A stretch of DNA of 64,000 nucleotides, taken from assembly GCA_000014925.1 (NCBI GenBank), contig CP000474.1, positions 4,533,687-4,597,686 on the forward strand, read 5' to 3'. Below are positions 62,531 through 64,000 of this stretch, one piece after another; the first letter of the stretch is position 1, and each line of letters opens with the position of its first letter. The notes under the pieces are model-generated. The model searched no databases and was not told the origin of the DNA. It saw only the letters and a list, made by a program, of their open reading frames with translations. Both the position numbers and the translations under genes were made by a program. The stretch comes from Paenarthrobacter aurescens TC1. GTDB lineage: Bacteria; Actinomycetota; Actinomycetes; Actinomycetales; Micrococcaceae.

Positions 62531-62953
62531 TTAGGCCGCCGAGCGGCCTTCTTCATCAGCCTGAGCAGCCAGGAACTGGTCCGGATTGTTCAGTACAACA
62601 ATTGTGGGCGTCCGGCCTTCAGGCCAATGACGATGGCCGGCGGGGACGTGGTCCACTCCGCCGGCGTTCCAAGGGTGACATTTGGCGAGCCTTTTGGCTG
62701 CAAGCCAGCTACCCTTCACGGCGCCATGCACCGTCACTGCTTCCAAGGCGTAGGCCGAGCAGGAGGGAAAGAAACGGCAAACCTGGCCGTACAGGGGCGA
62801 GACGACCTTACGGTACGCCTTCAGCAGGAGAATGAGAATGTTGCGGGGCAGCTCCCAGAGGAACGTGCCTACCACCGCCGGAAGACTCCGATGCGGAACC
62901 TTCCCGGAGGGGTCGCTTGAGGAAGGAACGACGGCGGTGCTTATGTCATGCAC
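62531..62953 (-). CDS. yidD: Membrane protein insertion efficiency factor YidD
   Basis: 140 residues from the GTG at 62953, with GGAAGGGAC as the ribosome binding site; a start at 63016 would lie deep in rnpA. The YidD signature CRFFPSCSAYALEAVTVHG ... KRLAKCHPWNAGGVDHVP has the three Cys positions of the family. An amphipathic helix at LPRNILILLLKAYRK precedes it. It helps YidC insert membrane proteins. Overlaps the rnpA stop by 8 bp. Confidence 0.93.
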   Translation of the reverse strand: MHDISTAVVPSSSDPSGKVPHRSLPAVVGTFLWELPRNILILLLKAYRKVVSPLYGQVCRFFPSCSAYALEAVTVHGAVKGSWLAAKRLAKCHPWNAGGVDHVPAGHRHWPEGRTPTIVVLNNPDQFLAAQADEEGRSAA

Positions 62954-63356
62954 GCGGTGTCCCTTCCGTAGTGGTGCCGTTGTGTTCGGTCGAAGCGTTG
63001 CGTGGAGCTGAGCCACCCAATCGCTTCGTCGTCACTGCCAGTGCGGCGTTGTAGTCCGAGAGCAACTGCTCCCAGCTGGCTGTTGCAGCTGCGGGCAGCG
63101 CCCGGACTACTACCGCCAGACCCGTTCCGTGCGTGTGCAAGGACAGTGCGCCTGCTTCTCTCAGTCTCCTCTTAACGAGGTTCCTGGTCACGGCGTTCCC
63201 GACGGCTTTGGAGACAATGAAACCGATTCGACTCGGCTCCCCGGCCCCGATAGAGGCCGTATATAACACTAAGTTCCGGCGTCCATTGCGGACGCCGGAA
63301 CGTACAGTTGTTGAAAAGTCGGTAGACGTCCGCAGACGGTTAGGGGTGGCTAGCAC
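62946..63356 (-). CDS. rnpA: Ribonuclease P protein component
   Basis: 136 residues. RIGFIVSKAVGNAVTRNLVKRRLREA is the RnpA signature with the RNR motif (here TRNLVKRRLRE) that binds the RNase P RNA. The N-terminus PNRLRTSTDFSTTVRSG suits the family. It assists 5' tRNA maturation. The last ~25 residues are a polar extension. It overlaps yidD by 8 bp; rpmH ends 42 bp upstream. Confidence 0.96.
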   Translation of the reverse strand: MLATPNRLRTSTDFSTTVRSGVRNGRRNLVLYTASIGAGEPSRIGFIVSKAVGNAVTRNLVKRRLREAGALSLHTHGTGLAVVVRALPAAATASWEQLLSDYNAALAVTTKRLGGSAPRNASTEHNGTTTEGTPRA

Positions 63357-63397
63357 CGTCGAACCCGCAAAAAGACCCTGACCGACAAGTCAGTTAT

Positions 63398-63535
63398 TTA
63401 CGCCGACAGTTCGACGCGGCCCTTGCCGCGACGGGCAGCCAGGATGGCGCGGCCGGCACGGGTGCGCATACGAAGGCGGAAGCCGTGCTTCTTGGCCCGA
63501 CGGCGGTTATTCGGCTGAAAAGTCCGCTTGCTCAC
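63398..63535 (-). CDS. rpmH: 50S ribosomal protein L34
   Basis: 45 residues from a GTG at 63535: [19 protein letters not shown], then [18 protein letters not shown], the L34 sequence almost unchanged across bacteria. First gene of the rpmH-rnpA-yidD-yidC-jag-rsmG set next to the origin. The promoter should be in 63540-63700. Confidence 0.98.
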   Translation of the reverse strand: MSKRTFQPNNRRRAKKHGFRLRMRTRAGRAILAARRGKGRVELSA

Positions 63536-64000
63536 GTTAGTTACTCCAGTGGATCAAAGGTGCGCCCACCCGATCAAAAAAGGGGAAGAACTGGCCGACG
63601 CTAAGTTTTGTATGTGCCTGCCGCCGTTGCCTCCCGCACGGTGAACGTACGGAGTTACAACTGATCTCAAAAGCGGACACAAAGGACTTCACAACGTTAG
63701 GGCAAAAAGGCACCCACAGTCAAACCGGGAGCCTGCCGCGGAGCTATCCACAGCTGTGCCCAACCGTGGTTTCCAGCCTGTGGATGAAGTGGCTCACAGG
63801 CGGGTTTTACGAACCACAACGGTGTAATTATCCACAGGCAACTTCCCAGCTATCTTCTAGCGATTTCATCCCCTAGAGTGGCTCAGTAGCCCATTGTCCA
63901 CCCGCTGTGTATAACTCTGTGGATTATCGCCCAGAACAGCGCCGCCGGAGACACTTCGGCTGCCAGCAACGCCGGCAAGCAAGTATTTAGGAACTGATTG
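63536..64000. other. Left part of the replication origin (oriC) with DnaA boxes
   Basis: No gene is visible in these 465 bp, which continue beyond the window towards the expected dnaA. DnaA-box-like 9-mers: CTATCCACA (63744), TGTGGATGA (63779, reverse), TTATCCACA (63828, perfect), TTGTCCACC (63894), TGTGTATAA (63906, reverse) and TGTGGATTA (63918, reverse). The place between rpmH and dnaA is the usual actinobacterial oriC. Only part is seen, so the unwinding element is not assigned. Confidence 0.85.

Overview
The window reads as the left flank of the replication origin of a high-GC actinobacterial chromosome, most likely Micrococcaceae (Arthrobacter/Paenarthrobacter type). The right end carries the conserved origin block on the minus strand, rpmH-rnpA-yidD-yidC-jag-rsmG-parA-parB, followed outwards by trxA-trxB, murJ, a NUDIX gene and cca. 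This is the order known from mycobacteria and other actinobacteria. The last ~460 bases (63536-64000) hold DnaA boxes and should be the left part of oriC; dnaA would lie just beyond the window. The genus is inferred from gene order and protein style, not from a search.

Layout. 1-9.6 kb: a hydroxyacid dehydrogenase/glycerate kinase pair, small conserved proteins, a lipoprotein, a diacylglycerol-kinase-like protein, a methyltransferase preceded by an internally deleted DUF1801 gene, an IclR regulator, an ABC ATPase/permease pair and a PhzF-like protein. 10-12 kb: the rpsF-ssb-rpsR-rplI operon. 12.5 kb: tRNA-Leu(GAG). 12.7-16.8 kb: a small membrane protein, an amino acid permease, an M18 aminopeptidase and a secreted dioxygenase-like protein. 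16.9-20.7 kb: a four-gene ABC transporter/two-component operon. 20.8-23.1 kb: two PAP2 phosphatases, one fused to a lipid kinase domain. 23-26.8 kb: an MFS/DeoR pair and an ABC-F protein. 27-36.6 kb: a serine hydrolase, a penicillin-binding protein, a large secreted GH31 enzyme and a second two-component system. 36.7-42.6 kb: an FtsX-type ABC pair, an HxlR regulator with an NAD(P)-binding protein, a FAD oxidoreductase and a membrane glycosyltransferase. 42.7-43.3 kb: two short ORFs with near-perfect ribosome binding sites. 43.5-51.6 kb: a histidine phosphatase, cca, NUDIX, murJ, a pseudokinase-like membrane protein, trxB and trxA.

The most striking region is 51.69-57.82 kb. It is about 6.1 kb with no recognisable gene, between trxA and parB, where mycobacteria carry cwlM. 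It holds nine parS-like 16-mers built on GTTTCACGTGAAAC; a tenth lies inside parA. It also holds two related clusters of DnaA-box-like 9-mers and an eight-copy 9-bp tandem repeat. I read it as an expanded centromere for ParB loading, possibly also a DnaA-binding locus.

Other points of note: a sequence matching the SigR/SigH promoter consensus (GGAAT-N18-GTT) before trxB; separation of the mycobacterial MviN architecture into MurJ and a separate pseudokinase/ectodomain protein; a nested palindromic element after the ABC-F gene; and a CRP/GlxR-like site before the GH31 gene. No insertion sequence, prophage or CRISPR array was seen.
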